Of a stretch of DNA of 64,000 bases, positions 9,022 to 16,859 are shown piece by piece (position 1 is the stretch's first letter; each line of letters starts with the position of its first letter). The stretch is from contig NZ_CP069354.1 of assembly GCF_016864375.1 (NCBI RefSeq), forward strand, positions 4,375,501 through 4,439,500, read 5' to 3'. The notes beneath the pieces are model-generated. The model saw nothing but the letters and a program-made list of their open reading frames with translations. It was not told the DNA's origin and made no database searches. The position numbers and the translations under genes are program-made. The DNA is from Microvirga sp. VF16 (GTDB lineage: Bacteria; Pseudomonadota; Alphaproteobacteria; Rhizobiales; Beijerinckiaceae).

Positions 9022-11100
9022 ATGACCGACAGCAACGACGATAATCGTAGGGGCCGTTCCTCCGGACGCTCCGACCGTGGCCGCACCTCTGGTGACAGGC
9101 CCATCCGCAAATCCCGCGAGGGCAGCGAGCGCCCCTTCCGCGCCCGGGGCGACGACGACCGCCCGCGCAAGCCGCGTGAGGCAGGCGACCGGCCTTTCCG
9201 TAGCCGCGATGGTGATAAGCCGTTCCGCCCGCGCGGAGAAGGTGGCGAGCGCCCCTTCCGCAGCCGGGACAAGGATGAGCGCCCTCGCCGCTTCGAGGGT
9301 AGTGAAAAGAAATCCTTCCGCCCCCGCGGCGAGGGTGGCGATAAGCCATTCCGCGCCCGCAGCACAGGCGACAAGCCGTTCCGTGGCCGCCCGGGCGACG
9401 AGCGCCCGCGCCGCTTCGACCGCACGACCGAGGACCGTCCGCGCCGCGCCCGCGAGGAGCGCCCCGAAGTCCAGGCCGAGCTGCAGGAGCCCGCCGAGGA
9501 CCGGATCGCCAAGGTCATCGCCCGTGCGGGGATTGCTTCCCGCCGCGATGCGGAGGTGCTGATCGCGGAAGGCCGCGTGACCCTCAACGGCAAGGTGCTG
9601 GAGAGCCCCGCTGTCAATGTGACGGCGGCCGACACGATCACCGTGGATGGCGAGCCTCTGCCCGCCAAGGAACGCACGCGCCTGTGGCTCTTCCACAAGC
9701 CACGCGGCCTCGTAACCACCGCCAAGGACCCGGAGGGACGCCCCACCGTGTTCGAGAGCCTGCCCGAGGACCTGCCGCGCGTGGTGGCCGTGGGCCGGCT
9801 CGACATCAATACGGAAGGTCTGCTGCTGCTCACCAACGACGGCGGGCTTGCCCGCGTCATCGCTCATCCGGATACCGGCTGGCTGCGCCGCTATAAAGTC
9901 CGCGCCCATGGCGAGGTGAACCAGGCCGATCTCGACAAGCTACGCGACGGCATCAGCATCGACGGCATCGATTACGGTCCCATCGAGGCGCGCCTCGACC
10001 GGCTGCAGGGCGACAATGCCTGGATCACCATGGGTCTGCGCGAAGGCAAGAACCGCGAGATCAAGCGCATCCTCGAGCACATGGGCCTGCAGGTGAACCG
10101 CCTGATCCGCATGTCATTCGGCCCGTTCCAGCTCGGCGACCTCGAAGTCGGCCTCGTGGAAGAAGTGCGCACCAAGGTGCTGAAGGATCAGCTCGGCGAA
10201 GCGCTCGCGCTCGAAGCCGGCGTCGATTTCGAGAGTCCGGTGCGCGAGCCCATCGCGCCCTTCGGCTCATCGAAGAAGCAGGATCGCGACGAGCGCGAAG
10301 AGCGCCCCTCGCGCTTCGGCCGCGACCGTGATGGGGACCGCCCGCGCCACCGCCGTGGCGATGACGATAAGCCGTTCCGCAGCCGTGGCGGCGACCGCTT
10401 CGAGCGCGATGAGGAAGAGCCCAAGAAGCGTCCCTCGCGTCTCGATGTGAAGACGAGCGTGTGGCGCGCCGGAGAGACCGATGAGGATGCGCCGCGCCGC
10501 AGGTCTCCCCGCCGCGGTACCGATCCGAAGGAAGCGCGTGTGGCGAGCGGGGAACGCCAGCGCGAGCGCGTCGGCGCGATCTCGTCGAGCGAGGGTCGCA
10601 AGGTCGTGGTGGAGCGCCTTGTGCGCCAGCCCCAGGAAGAAGAAGCGCCTGCACCACGCGGGCGCCGTGGCGCTGCTAGTGGCGAGGATCGTCCGCGCCG
10701 TCGTGATGATCGCGATACGGCTCCGGCCCGCCATGGCCGCGAGGGCGGAGAACGTCCGCGCCGTGATGACGAGCGCCCGCGTCGCGCGACCGGTGACAGG
10801 CCGTTCCGCGCTCGTAGCGGAGAAGGCGAGGATCGCCCGCGCAAGCCCCAGGGAGACCGTCCTTTCCGCTCCCGCGAAGGAGGCGACGACCGCCCACGCA
10901 AGTCACAAGGGGATCGCCCCTTCCGGGCCCGTGGCGGCGATGAGCGTCCCCGTCGCGGCCCCCCACGCGGCGATGGTCCGTCCCGCGGTGGCCCGAAGGG
11001 CAGCGGTTTCAAGGGTGGTCCCAGGGGTGCCTCCAAGGGCGGAGCCTCGAAGGGAGGCTTCAAAGGCGGTTCCAAGGGCGGCCCGCGCGGCCGCCGTTGA
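9022..11100 (+). CDS. RluB/RsuA-family pseudouridine synthase with long Arg-rich repeat tails
   Basis: This 692-residue protein has a normal large-subunit rRNA pseudouridine synthase core in the middle. The S4 domain is at about 160-205 (DRIAKVIARAGIASRRDAEV) and the catalytic domain at about 215-400, with catalytic Asp261 in VGRLDINTEG and GKNREIKRI near the end. Family members usually have 230-350 residues. Here the core is framed by about 155 N-terminal and 280 C-terminal low-complexity residues rich in Arg, Asp and Gly, with ten copies of a (D/E)(R/K)PFR motif, and the C-terminus ends in GGPRG/GGSKG repeats. The ATG at 9022 fits; the same frame is open upstream by chance. RsmD follows 13 bases later. 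Tails of this type occur in alphaproteobacterial homologues and probably bind RNA. Confidence 0.92.
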   Translation: MTDSNDDNRRGRSSGRSDRGRTSGDRPIRKSREGSERPFRARGDDDRPRKPREAGDRPFRSRDGDKPFRPRGEGGERPFRSRDKDERPRRFEGSEKKSFRPRGEGGDKPFRARSTGDKPFRGRPGDERPRRFDRTTEDRPRRAREERPEVQAELQEPAEDRIAKVIARAGIASRRDAEVLIAEGRVTLNGKVLESPAVNVTAADTITVDGEPLPAKERTRLWLFHKPRGLVTTAKDPEGRPTVFESLPEDLPRVVAVGRLDINTEGLLLLTNDGGLARVIAHPDTGWLRRYKVRAHGEVNQADLDKLRDGISIDGIDYGPIEARLDRLQGDNAWITMGLREGKNREIKRILEHMGLQVNRLIRMSFGPFQLGDLEVGLVEEVRTKVLKDQLGEALALEAGVDFESPVREPIAPFGSSKKQDRDEREERPSRFGRDRDGDRPRHRRGDDDKPFRSRGGDRFERDEEEPKKRPSRLDVKTSVWRAGETDEDAPRRRSPRRGTDPKEARVASGERQRERVGAISSSEGRKVVVERLVRQPQEEEAPAPRGRRGAASGEDRPRRRDDRDTAPARHGREGGERPRRDDERPRRATGDRPFRARSGEGEDRPRKPQGDRPFRSREGGDDRPRKSQGDRPFRARGGDERPRRGPPRGDGPSRGGPKGSGFKGGPRGASKGGASKGGFKGGSKGGPRGRR

Positions 11101-11113
11101 TAGGAGCTAATCC

Positions 11114-11671
11114 ATGAGAATCGTGGGCGGGCGCTGGCGCGGCCGCTCGCTCAAGGGGCCAAGCTCGGACGCGATCCGTCCGACCTCGGATCGCCTGCGC
11201 GAGACGCTCTTCAATATCCTCCAGCATGGCTATGACGATCCCATCGAGGGAGCGCGCGTGCTCGATCTCTTCGCCGGCACCGGCGCCTTGGGATTGGAAG
11301 CTCTTTCGCGCGGCGCCGCCTTCGCGCTCTTCGTCGACGACGGCGCGCAATCCCGCGGCATCATCCGCGAGAACGTGGAAGCCCTCGGCGCCGGCGGCGC
11401 CACCCGCCTCTTCCGCCGCGACGCCACTCGCATGGGAGACGCCGCGCCGAACGCCCCCTTCTCCGTCGTGTTCTGCGATCCTCCCTATGGCAAGGACCTC
11501 GCCCCCAAAGCCCTACGCTCATGCGTCGAAGGCGGCTGGCTCACGCCCGATGCCCTCGTGATCGTGGAAGAGGCGCAAGACGTCGAGGTCACATTGCCGG
11601 AGGGTTTCGACGAGATCGAGCGGCGGGACTATGGGGAAACCAAGGTGGTGTTCGGGCGGTTCGCGGGGTAG
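11114..11671 (+). CDS. rsmD: 16S rRNA (guanine(966)-N(2))-methyltransferase
   Basis: RsmD methylates G966 of 16S rRNA in the assembled small subunit. The 185-residue protein opens with MRIVGGRWRGRSLKGP, followed by IRPTSDRLRETLFNIL, the SAM-binding LDLFAGTGALGLEALSRGA and the catalytic motif IV DPPY in FCDPPYGKD. It lies 13 bases after the pseudouridine synthase gene, so the two form a small rRNA-modification operon. A GGAG Shine-Dalgarno (TAGGAGCTAATCC) precedes the ATG at a spacing of eight bases. The gene converges on a low-GC membrane orphan, leaving only six bases between the stops. Confidence 0.95.
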   Translation: MRIVGGRWRGRSLKGPSSDAIRPTSDRLRETLFNILQHGYDDPIEGARVLDLFAGTGALGLEALSRGAAFALFVDDGAQSRGIIRENVEALGAGGATRLFRRDATRMGDAAPNAPFSVVFCDPPYGKDLAPKALRSCVEGGWLTPDALVIVEEAQDVEVTLPEGFDEIERRDYGETKVVFGRFAG

Positions 11672-11677
11672 GGCCAC

Positions 11678-12445
11678 TTACTCTGGCGCAGCTTGTGTTT
11701 GGCTTCGCTTCCGGATCAGGACACCAACGCCGAACAAACCTCCTCCTAGGCAAAGCGAAGCAAGCCACGGGCCAAGAGTTAGTCCTCCCATCAGGCTGAA
11801 GAAGCCTGATATGAGAGTAAGGAACAGCCCCATCCCAAAGATCAGCAGGATTGCGAATGCAGCCATAAAGGTCTCAAAGTAGCGCGTTCTTATCTGTCGT
11901 GCGATGATAAAGGCGGCCGCTGCTAGTAGTGCGCACAAAGCACCAGTGATCGCATTAACTATTATTTCTGGCAGTTTGCTCGATACGATTATTCTATAAC
12001 CCAGAACCATTTCTCCGAAACTTGGATCCCGATCCGTGAATCCCCAGTCCTCGGATCCATCCTCCAATCCCCACAAACCTTCGCGTTCGTCATCTGAAAG
12101 GCTTGGTACAATCGGTCCTCGCTGAAAAGACGAGGGATCAGGATCAAGTATCTTCCCGGTCGAGAAATCGAAGATGAGACATTGTCCCTCTTCCCGACAC
12201 GCGAGGGCCATCGAACGGGACTTATGACTTCGCGCCAGTAATCGACCCTGACCATCGACAAGAACGACGCGGACTGGATCAGGACCTAAAATTCCATCTC
12301 CGTTCAGAAGTCGCGCTTCTCCCATTTCACCGCCGGGAAGACGAATTTTCTCGACTTGTGTGAAGTAGGGACGATGCGCGAAAGCCGGAGAGGCGCCTAT
12401 GACGGTGATAGCGAGCATCAAAAAGAAAGCGTAGATCTGCTTCAT
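11678..12445 (-). CDS. Unrecognised secreted/membrane protein, low GC
   Basis: I do not recognise this 255-residue protein. It begins with a convincing signal peptide (1-23, cut after SPAFA). A periplasmic part follows (24-158) with two cysteines (83 and 89) and many aspartates. Three C-terminal membrane helices lie at about 160-182, 190-213 and 222-244, with an Arg/Lys tail. Two sampled 60-base lines inside it are 37 and 48 percent GC, far below the neighbouring genes, and codon use is correspondingly different (many ATA, TTA and AGA-type codons). That points to recent acquisition or relaxed selection. It converges tightly on rsmD and is divergent from the alcohol dehydrogenase. No partner gene suggests a role. 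Confidence 0.72.
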   Translation of the reverse strand: MKQIYAFFLMLAITVIGASPAFAHRPYFTQVEKIRLPGGEMGEARLLNGDGILGPDPVRVVLVDGQGRLLARSHKSRSMALACREEGQCLIFDFSTGKILDPDPSSFQRGPIVPSLSDDEREGLWGLEDGSEDWGFTDRDPSFGEMVLGYRIIVSSKLPEIIVNAITGALCALLAAAAFIIARQIRTRYFETFMAAFAILLIFGMGLFLTLISGFFSLMGGLTLGPWLASLCLGGGLFGVGVLIRKRSQTQAAPE

Positions 12446-12565
12446 GAAGAAAGCATAGCAATAAAATATCAGTCAGTCATCGCAGATGGATGACTTCGGA
12501 ATTTGCCCCAACCTCACCCGCCCGCTATACCGCCCCTTCCCTGTCGGTCCTGAAGGTAGACTCCC

Positions 12566-13609
12566 ATGAAAGCGGTTCTCTTCGAACAGTTCGGTCAGCC
12601 GCCGCGGGTGCAGAACGTGCCCGATCCCTCGCCTTCCGCGGAAGGTGTCGTGATCAAGGTCGAGGCGACGGGCCTGTGCCGGAGCGATTGGCATGGCTGG
12701 ATGGGACATGACCCCGATGTGGTCCTGCCGCATGTACCGGGGCATGAGCTCGCGGGCACGGTTCTCGCAACCGGAAAACAGGTGACGCGCTGGAAGAAGG
12801 GCGATCGCGTCACGGTGCCGTTCGTCGGCGGCTGCGGGCATTGCCATGAATGCCATTCCGGCAACCATCAGGTCTGCGAGCAGCAGTTCCAACCTGGATT
12901 CACAGCCTGGGGATCTTTCGCGGAATATGTGGCGGTCGATTACGCGGACACCAATCTCGTTGCGCTTCCCGACGAACTCGACTTCGCCACCGCCGCGAGC
13001 CTCGGCTGCCGCTTTGTCACCTCGTTCCGCGCCATCGTCGACCAGGGCCGTGTGAAGCCCGGCGAATGGGTGGCTGTGCATGGCTGCGGCGGTGTGGGAT
13101 TGTCCGCGATCATGATCGCAAGCGCCATGGGCGCGAATGTGATCGCCATCGATCTCACCGACGAGAAGCTCGCATTCGCGAAAGCGATGGGCGCCGTGGC
13201 GACGGTCAATGCACGCGACGCTGCCGATGTGGTCGGTGCGGTGAAGGAGATCACCAAAGGCGGCGCGCATGTCTCCATCGATGCGCTCGGCCATCCTGCG
13301 ACCTGCTTCAACTCCATCGCGAATTTGCGCCGCCGCGGGCGTCATATACAGGTCGGCCTGATGGTGGGCGAGCATGCCCGCGCACAGGTGCCGATGGCAC
13401 AGATCATCGCGCATGAGCTGGAAATCTACGGCAGCCACGGCATGCAGGCCTTCCGCTACCAGGACATGATGGCGATGATCCGCACCGGAAAGCTCGCGCC
13501 GCAAAGGCTCGTCGGTAAGCATATCAGCCTTGACGAGGCGCCCGTCGCTCTCATGGCCATGGACCGGTTCGAGGGTCTTGGCATCAGCGTCATTACGCGC
13601 TTTGCTTGA
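12566..13609 (+). CDS. Zinc-dependent alcohol dehydrogenase family protein (MDR)
   Basis: This medium-chain dehydrogenase (347 residues) oxidises alcohols with NAD(P). Catalytic zinc ligands are Cys38 (GLCRSDWHGW), His60-Glu61 (VPGHELAG) and the cysteine in LGCRFVTSF. The structural zinc site is complete, with Cys90, Cys93, Cys96 and Cys104 in GGCGHCHECHSGNHQVC. The Rossmann motif is VHGCGGVGLSAIMIA near 170. The substrate cannot be deduced. It is followed 53 bases later by an aldo/keto reductase on the same strand, so the two may share carbonyl-detoxification duty. A Shine-Dalgarno GAAGGTAGA lies eight bases upstream. Confidence 0.92.
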   Translation: MKAVLFEQFGQPPRVQNVPDPSPSAEGVVIKVEATGLCRSDWHGWMGHDPDVVLPHVPGHELAGTVLATGKQVTRWKKGDRVTVPFVGGCGHCHECHSGNHQVCEQQFQPGFTAWGSFAEYVAVDYADTNLVALPDELDFATAASLGCRFVTSFRAIVDQGRVKPGEWVAVHGCGGVGLSAIMIASAMGANVIAIDLTDEKLAFAKAMGAVATVNARDAADVVGAVKEITKGGAHVSIDALGHPATCFNSIANLRRRGRHIQVGLMVGEHARAQVPMAQIIAHELEIYGSHGMQAFRYQDMMAMIRTGKLAPQRLVGKHISLDEAPVALMAMDRFEGLGISVITRFA

Positions 13610-13662
13610 TGGACTGGATTTGGCCGCGCATCCAGCGCCGACAATAATCTCCGGAGGAAAAG

Positions 13663-14706
13663 ATGGCCTACCTGCCCGCTGAGAACCGCTATGACGAGAT
13701 GATCTACAACCGATGCGGCCACAGCGGATTGCTGCTGCCGGCGATCTCGCTCGGGCTCTGGCACAATTTCGGCGAGGACAAGTCGGCGGCGACCGCGCGA
13801 GACATCTGCCGGACGGCCTTCGATCTTGGCATCACCCATTTCGATCTCGCCAACAATTACGGCCCTCCTCCCGGCTCGGCTGAAACATTGTTTGGGGAGA
13901 TCCTGCGCAACGATTTCCACGGCCTGCGCGACGAGCTGGTGATCTCCACCAAGGCCGGCTACCGCATGTGGCCGGGCCCATATGGCGAATGGGGCAGCCG
14001 CAAATACCTCCTCTCCAGCCTCGACCAGAGCCTCAAGCGGATGGGGCTCAATTATGTCGACATCTTCTATTCCCACCGCTTCGATCCGAACACGCCGCTG
14101 GAAGAGACCATGATGGCGCTGGACTCCGCCGTGCGGCAGGGCAAGGCGCTCTATGTCGGCCTCTCCTCCTATAACAGCCAGCGCACCCGCGAGGCGCTGG
14201 CCATCCTGCGCGAGCTGAAGACGCCCTGCATCATCCACCAGCCGAGCTATTCCATGCTCAACCGCTGGGTCGAGGAGGACGGGCTGCTCGATACCCTTGA
14301 GGATCTCGGCCTCGGCTCCATCGTGTTCTCACCCCTGGCGCAGGGCATGCTGACGACGAAGTATCTCGACGGCATTCCTGGCGAGAGCCGTGCGGCCCAG
14401 GGCAAGTCCCTGCGCACGAGCTTCCTCAGCGAGGAGAATATCACCCGCATCCGCAGCCTCAACGGCATCGCCGAGCGGCGCGGCCAGACCCTGGCCCAAA
14501 TGGCCCTGGCCTGGGTTCTGCGCGGCGGAGGCGTTACTTCGGCGCTCATCGGCGCGAGCCGCCCCGAGCAGGTCGTCGACTGCGTCGGCGCGCTCAAGAA
14601 CCTGTCTTTCACGGCCGAGGAACTCGCCGAGATCGACCACTTCGCCGGCGAGGGCAACCTGAACATCTGGGCCGCCTCGGCGGAGCGGAAGGGCCCTTCC
14701 CGGTAA
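13663..14706 (+). CDS. L-glyceraldehyde 3-phosphate reductase-like aldo/keto reductase (YghZ type)
   Basis: This 347-residue aldo/keto reductase belongs to the AKR14/YghZ group, recognisable by the start YLPAENRYDEMIYNRCG and by FDLANNYGPPPGSAE, whose Asp and Tyr are catalytic. The catalytic Lys is in ISTKAGYRMWPGPYG, the His in YVDIFYSHRFDP, and the cofactor loop is SALIGASRPEQV. E. coli YghZ reduces L-glyceraldehyde 3-phosphate and methylglyoxal with NADPH. Length and motifs fit a functional enzyme. A clear AGGAGG Shine-Dalgarno (in CTCCGGAGGAAAAG) is present. It probably cooperates with the upstream alcohol dehydrogenase in reactive-aldehyde removal, though that is inference. Confidence 0.93.
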   Translation: MAYLPAENRYDEMIYNRCGHSGLLLPAISLGLWHNFGEDKSAATARDICRTAFDLGITHFDLANNYGPPPGSAETLFGEILRNDFHGLRDELVISTKAGYRMWPGPYGEWGSRKYLLSSLDQSLKRMGLNYVDIFYSHRFDPNTPLEETMMALDSAVRQGKALYVGLSSYNSQRTREALAILRELKTPCIIHQPSYSMLNRWVEEDGLLDTLEDLGLGSIVFSPLAQGMLTTKYLDGIPGESRAAQGKSLRTSFLSEENITRIRSLNGIAERRGQTLAQMALAWVLRGGGVTSALIGASRPEQVVDCVGALKNLSFTAEELAEIDHFAGEGNLNIWAASAERKGPSR

Positions 14707-14819
14707 ATCACGGGAAAAGCCTTAGCTTTTAGGCGAATACTCCTTCGGAGGGACTTGAGAAGTCGGTTAACAAGTGGTTAATGCCAAGCTTGAGTGCCAT
14801 CTGACCTAAGGTCATCCCC

Positions 14820-15224
14820 ATGGTTTCCGTCACCACCAGCGACAATCGTCGGCAAGCCAGGCGTTTTCCCACGCATCACCCGGCACAGATCATGCTGGGT
14901 CCTGAGGCGATGATCTCTTGCACGGTGAAGGATATCTCGACCGGCGGGGCCAAGATCGCGGTCAAGCGGCACATGGACCTGCCGGAAAGCTTCGAGCTGT
15001 ATATTGCAGCCCACGACCTGCAGGTTCGCCGCGCACGGGTATGCTGGCGCCATGGCGATTTCGCAGGCGTGGCGTTCAGCGCCGAGGAGACAGACTCGGC
15101 CCCGGCCATGCCTGTGCCCGAATTACTGCAGTTCGAGGATTGCCTCGCCCAGGCCGCCATGCCGGCCCATCTTGCGGCAACTCCGGCGCGCAAGAACCTC
15201 AAGCTCTATCGCACCACCGTCTGA
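14820..15224 (+). CDS. PilZ domain protein
   Basis: This 134-residue single-domain PilZ protein carries both c-di-GMP binding elements. An arginine cluster at 10-15 (RRQARR) gives the RxxxR motif, and DISTGGAKI supplies the D/NxSxxG motif with Asp38, Ser40 and Gly43. The barrel strand ARVCWRHGDFAGVAF follows. PilZ proteins bind cyclic di-GMP and control motility, exopolysaccharide or other outputs through partner contacts. No partner lies next to it, and the final 30 residues are not part of the domain. It is convergent with the orphan amino-acid binding protein. The window also encodes a degenerate EAL protein and a DUF3095 protein, but no link between them is visible. Confidence 0.9.
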   Translation: MVSVTTSDNRRQARRFPTHHPAQIMLGPEAMISCTVKDISTGGAKIAVKRHMDLPESFELYIAAHDLQVRRARVCWRHGDFAGVAFSAEETDSAPAMPVPELLQFEDCLAQAAMPAHLAATPARKNLKLYRTTV

Positions 15225-15337
15225 TCGATCGCCGTTCGCATCGTCCCGGCGGGTGAGTTTGCTGCGCTCTCGTATCGAGCCGGCGATTCACGACAGCAAC
15301 TGACCGTCCGCTGACGATCAGTTGCTTGCGATGCCGT

Positions 15338-16192
15338 TCAAGTGACCGGCGTGATGTCGATCTTGAACCACTTCTCGGACAGCTTCTTGACGGTCCCATC
15401 CGCGATGGCGGCCGCAATCGCGTCGTTGAACATGGCCTTCAGGTCGGTGTCTTCCTTGCGCAGACCGGTGCCGACGCCGGGGCCGAGCAGGCCGCCAGTG
15501 ATCGAAGGACCGACAAGCACGAAGTCCTTGAACTCGGGCTTGCGCAGGGTTCCGCTCAACGCCGTCGCATCCGCAAGAACCGCATCGATGCGCCCAGCCG
15601 CGAGATCGAGATCATGCTGCTCCGTCGTCTTGTATTCGCGAATTTCGGCGACATCCTTGAGGTACTTGTCCGCAAAGTTCGAATGGATCGTCGAGGTCTG
15701 CACGCCGATGGTCTTGCCCTTCAGGAGTGGCTTCAGGTCGGCGATCGCCTTCTCGGCGGCGGCCTGCTGGGTCGACAGATTGAAGGCTTGGCCCGTGCCC
15801 GGCATCTTGGCGAGGGGCGAATCCTTGGGGACGAGGAAGCCGTTGGGACCGGCGGCGTATGGACCGGCGAAGTCGATGGTCTTCTTGCGCTCGTCGGTGA
15901 TGCTCATGCCGGCCATGATGGCATCATATTTCTTGGCAGTGAGCGCCGGGATGATGCCATCCCAGTCCTGAGCCACGATCTCGCACTTCACCTTCATGCG
16001 GGCGCACAGATCGTTGGCGAGATCGATCTCGAAGCCTTCGAGCTTGCCGCCCGCGCCCGTGAAGTTCCACGGCTCATAAGCACCTTCCGTGGCAATCTTG
16101 ACGGTTTCCCACTTCTTGCCTTGGGCTGCTGCGCCGCCAACCGCCAGCGCGGCGCCGAGGAGAGATACACCAACCATCGTCGAGATCTTCAT
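15338..16192 (-). CDS. Periplasmic polar amino-acid ABC transporter substrate-binding protein (orphan)
   Basis: This type-II periplasmic binding protein (284 residues, SBP_bac_3) begins with a signal peptide (MKISTMVGVSLLGAALAVGG, cut near AAA-Q). It contains EPWNFTGAGGKLEGFEIDLA, DWDGIIPALTAKKYDAIMAGMSIT and the second-lobe block IGVQTSTIHSNFADKY, typical of arginine/lysine/histidine or opine binders. The longest open frame begins at 16402. AGGAG is one base from the ATG at 16198 but seven bases from the ATG at 16192, so 16192 is preferred. No permease or ATPase genes adjoin it, so it must work with a transporter elsewhere or be sensory. Confidence 0.9.
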   Translation of the reverse strand: MKISTMVGVSLLGAALAVGGAAAQGKKWETVKIATEGAYEPWNFTGAGGKLEGFEIDLANDLCARMKVKCEIVAQDWDGIIPALTAKKYDAIMAGMSITDERKKTIDFAGPYAAGPNGFLVPKDSPLAKMPGTGQAFNLSTQQAAAEKAIADLKPLLKGKTIGVQTSTIHSNFADKYLKDVAEIREYKTTEQHDLDLAAGRIDAVLADATALSGTLRKPEFKDFVLVGPSITGGLLGPGVGTGLRKEDTDLKAMFNDAIAAAIADGTVKKLSEKWFKIDITPVT

Positions 16193-16481
16193 CGCCATTC
16201 TCCTGCTTTCAGGGGTTGGTCTGAGTTCCGGCCCCGCTGTCTGCAATAGCCGAAGCGCATCGGCACAGGCCCCGAGAAAAAGACAGACAGCACGGCCCGG
16301 GAGCAACGCCCAGTGAAAGTCAATTAGCGCACCGTACTGAGAAGTGGACCCGTTCTTCCTGTTCCGAACGACGCGCCGCGACCTCACGCAGCGGCGGCCC
16401 AATGGACCTGAAAAGCAAAGATAGTTGACGAAATTACATTACCATGATTGCTTTTTGCTTAAGGCCAAGGGGGAAAATAAA

Positions 16482-16784
16482 ATGTCTTGTCTTCGAAAGA
16501 TTTTGCTTCTCTTCGCCGCCCTTGGAGTCTTGCAGCTTGCCCCCGTAACCGCGTCATCCGGAGCCGAGCAGGCGATCAGGAAGCAATCCGATTGCACGCG
16601 GGTCGGTGGGAAGCTAAGGCCGAGCGGTTTCAAACCCAGCGACAATCTTCCCTTTGTCTGCACCTATTCCGATACATACGACCGAAGGTGCCAACGGCAG
16701 CTGAAAGACCCTCTGGCCTACTACGATATCGCGGAGAAGAAGTGCACTGCCTGCGATATGGATGAAGACGCCTTCTGTTGGTGA
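16482..16784 (+). CDS. Small Cys-rich secreted protein of unknown function
   Basis: This 100-residue protein is unrecognised. It starts with a signal peptide (1 to about 26: MSCLRKILLLFAALGVLQLA). The mature part has six cysteines (38, 60, 70, 88, 91, 99), an even number that would allow three disulfides after export. Its last eleven residues contain three of them, ending CW. A strong AAGGGGG Shine-Dalgarno at a spacing of eight bases fixes the ATG at 16482, although the frame is open from 16425. A sampled 60-base line is 50 percent GC, lower than surrounding genes. Upstream lies a 289-base non-coding stretch shared with the divergent binding-protein gene, where I see no defined regulatory motif. 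Confidence 0.65.
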   Translation: MSCLRKILLLFAALGVLQLAPVTASSGAEQAIRKQSDCTRVGGKLRPSGFKPSDNLPFVCTYSDTYDRRCQRQLKDPLAYYDIAEKKCTACDMDEDAFCW

Positions 16785-16859
16785 TATCGACCTGGGTCTA
16801 GTTTGCTAGAGCATAGTACGGAACCAGAGATCCGCATGAGCATGGATCCAGTTCGCCTT

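Noticed and set aside
9061..9480. Direct-repeat array resembling a CRISPR
   Set aside because: The repeats encode RPFR motifs in frame with the pseudouridine synthase; spacing is irregular and no cas gene is present.
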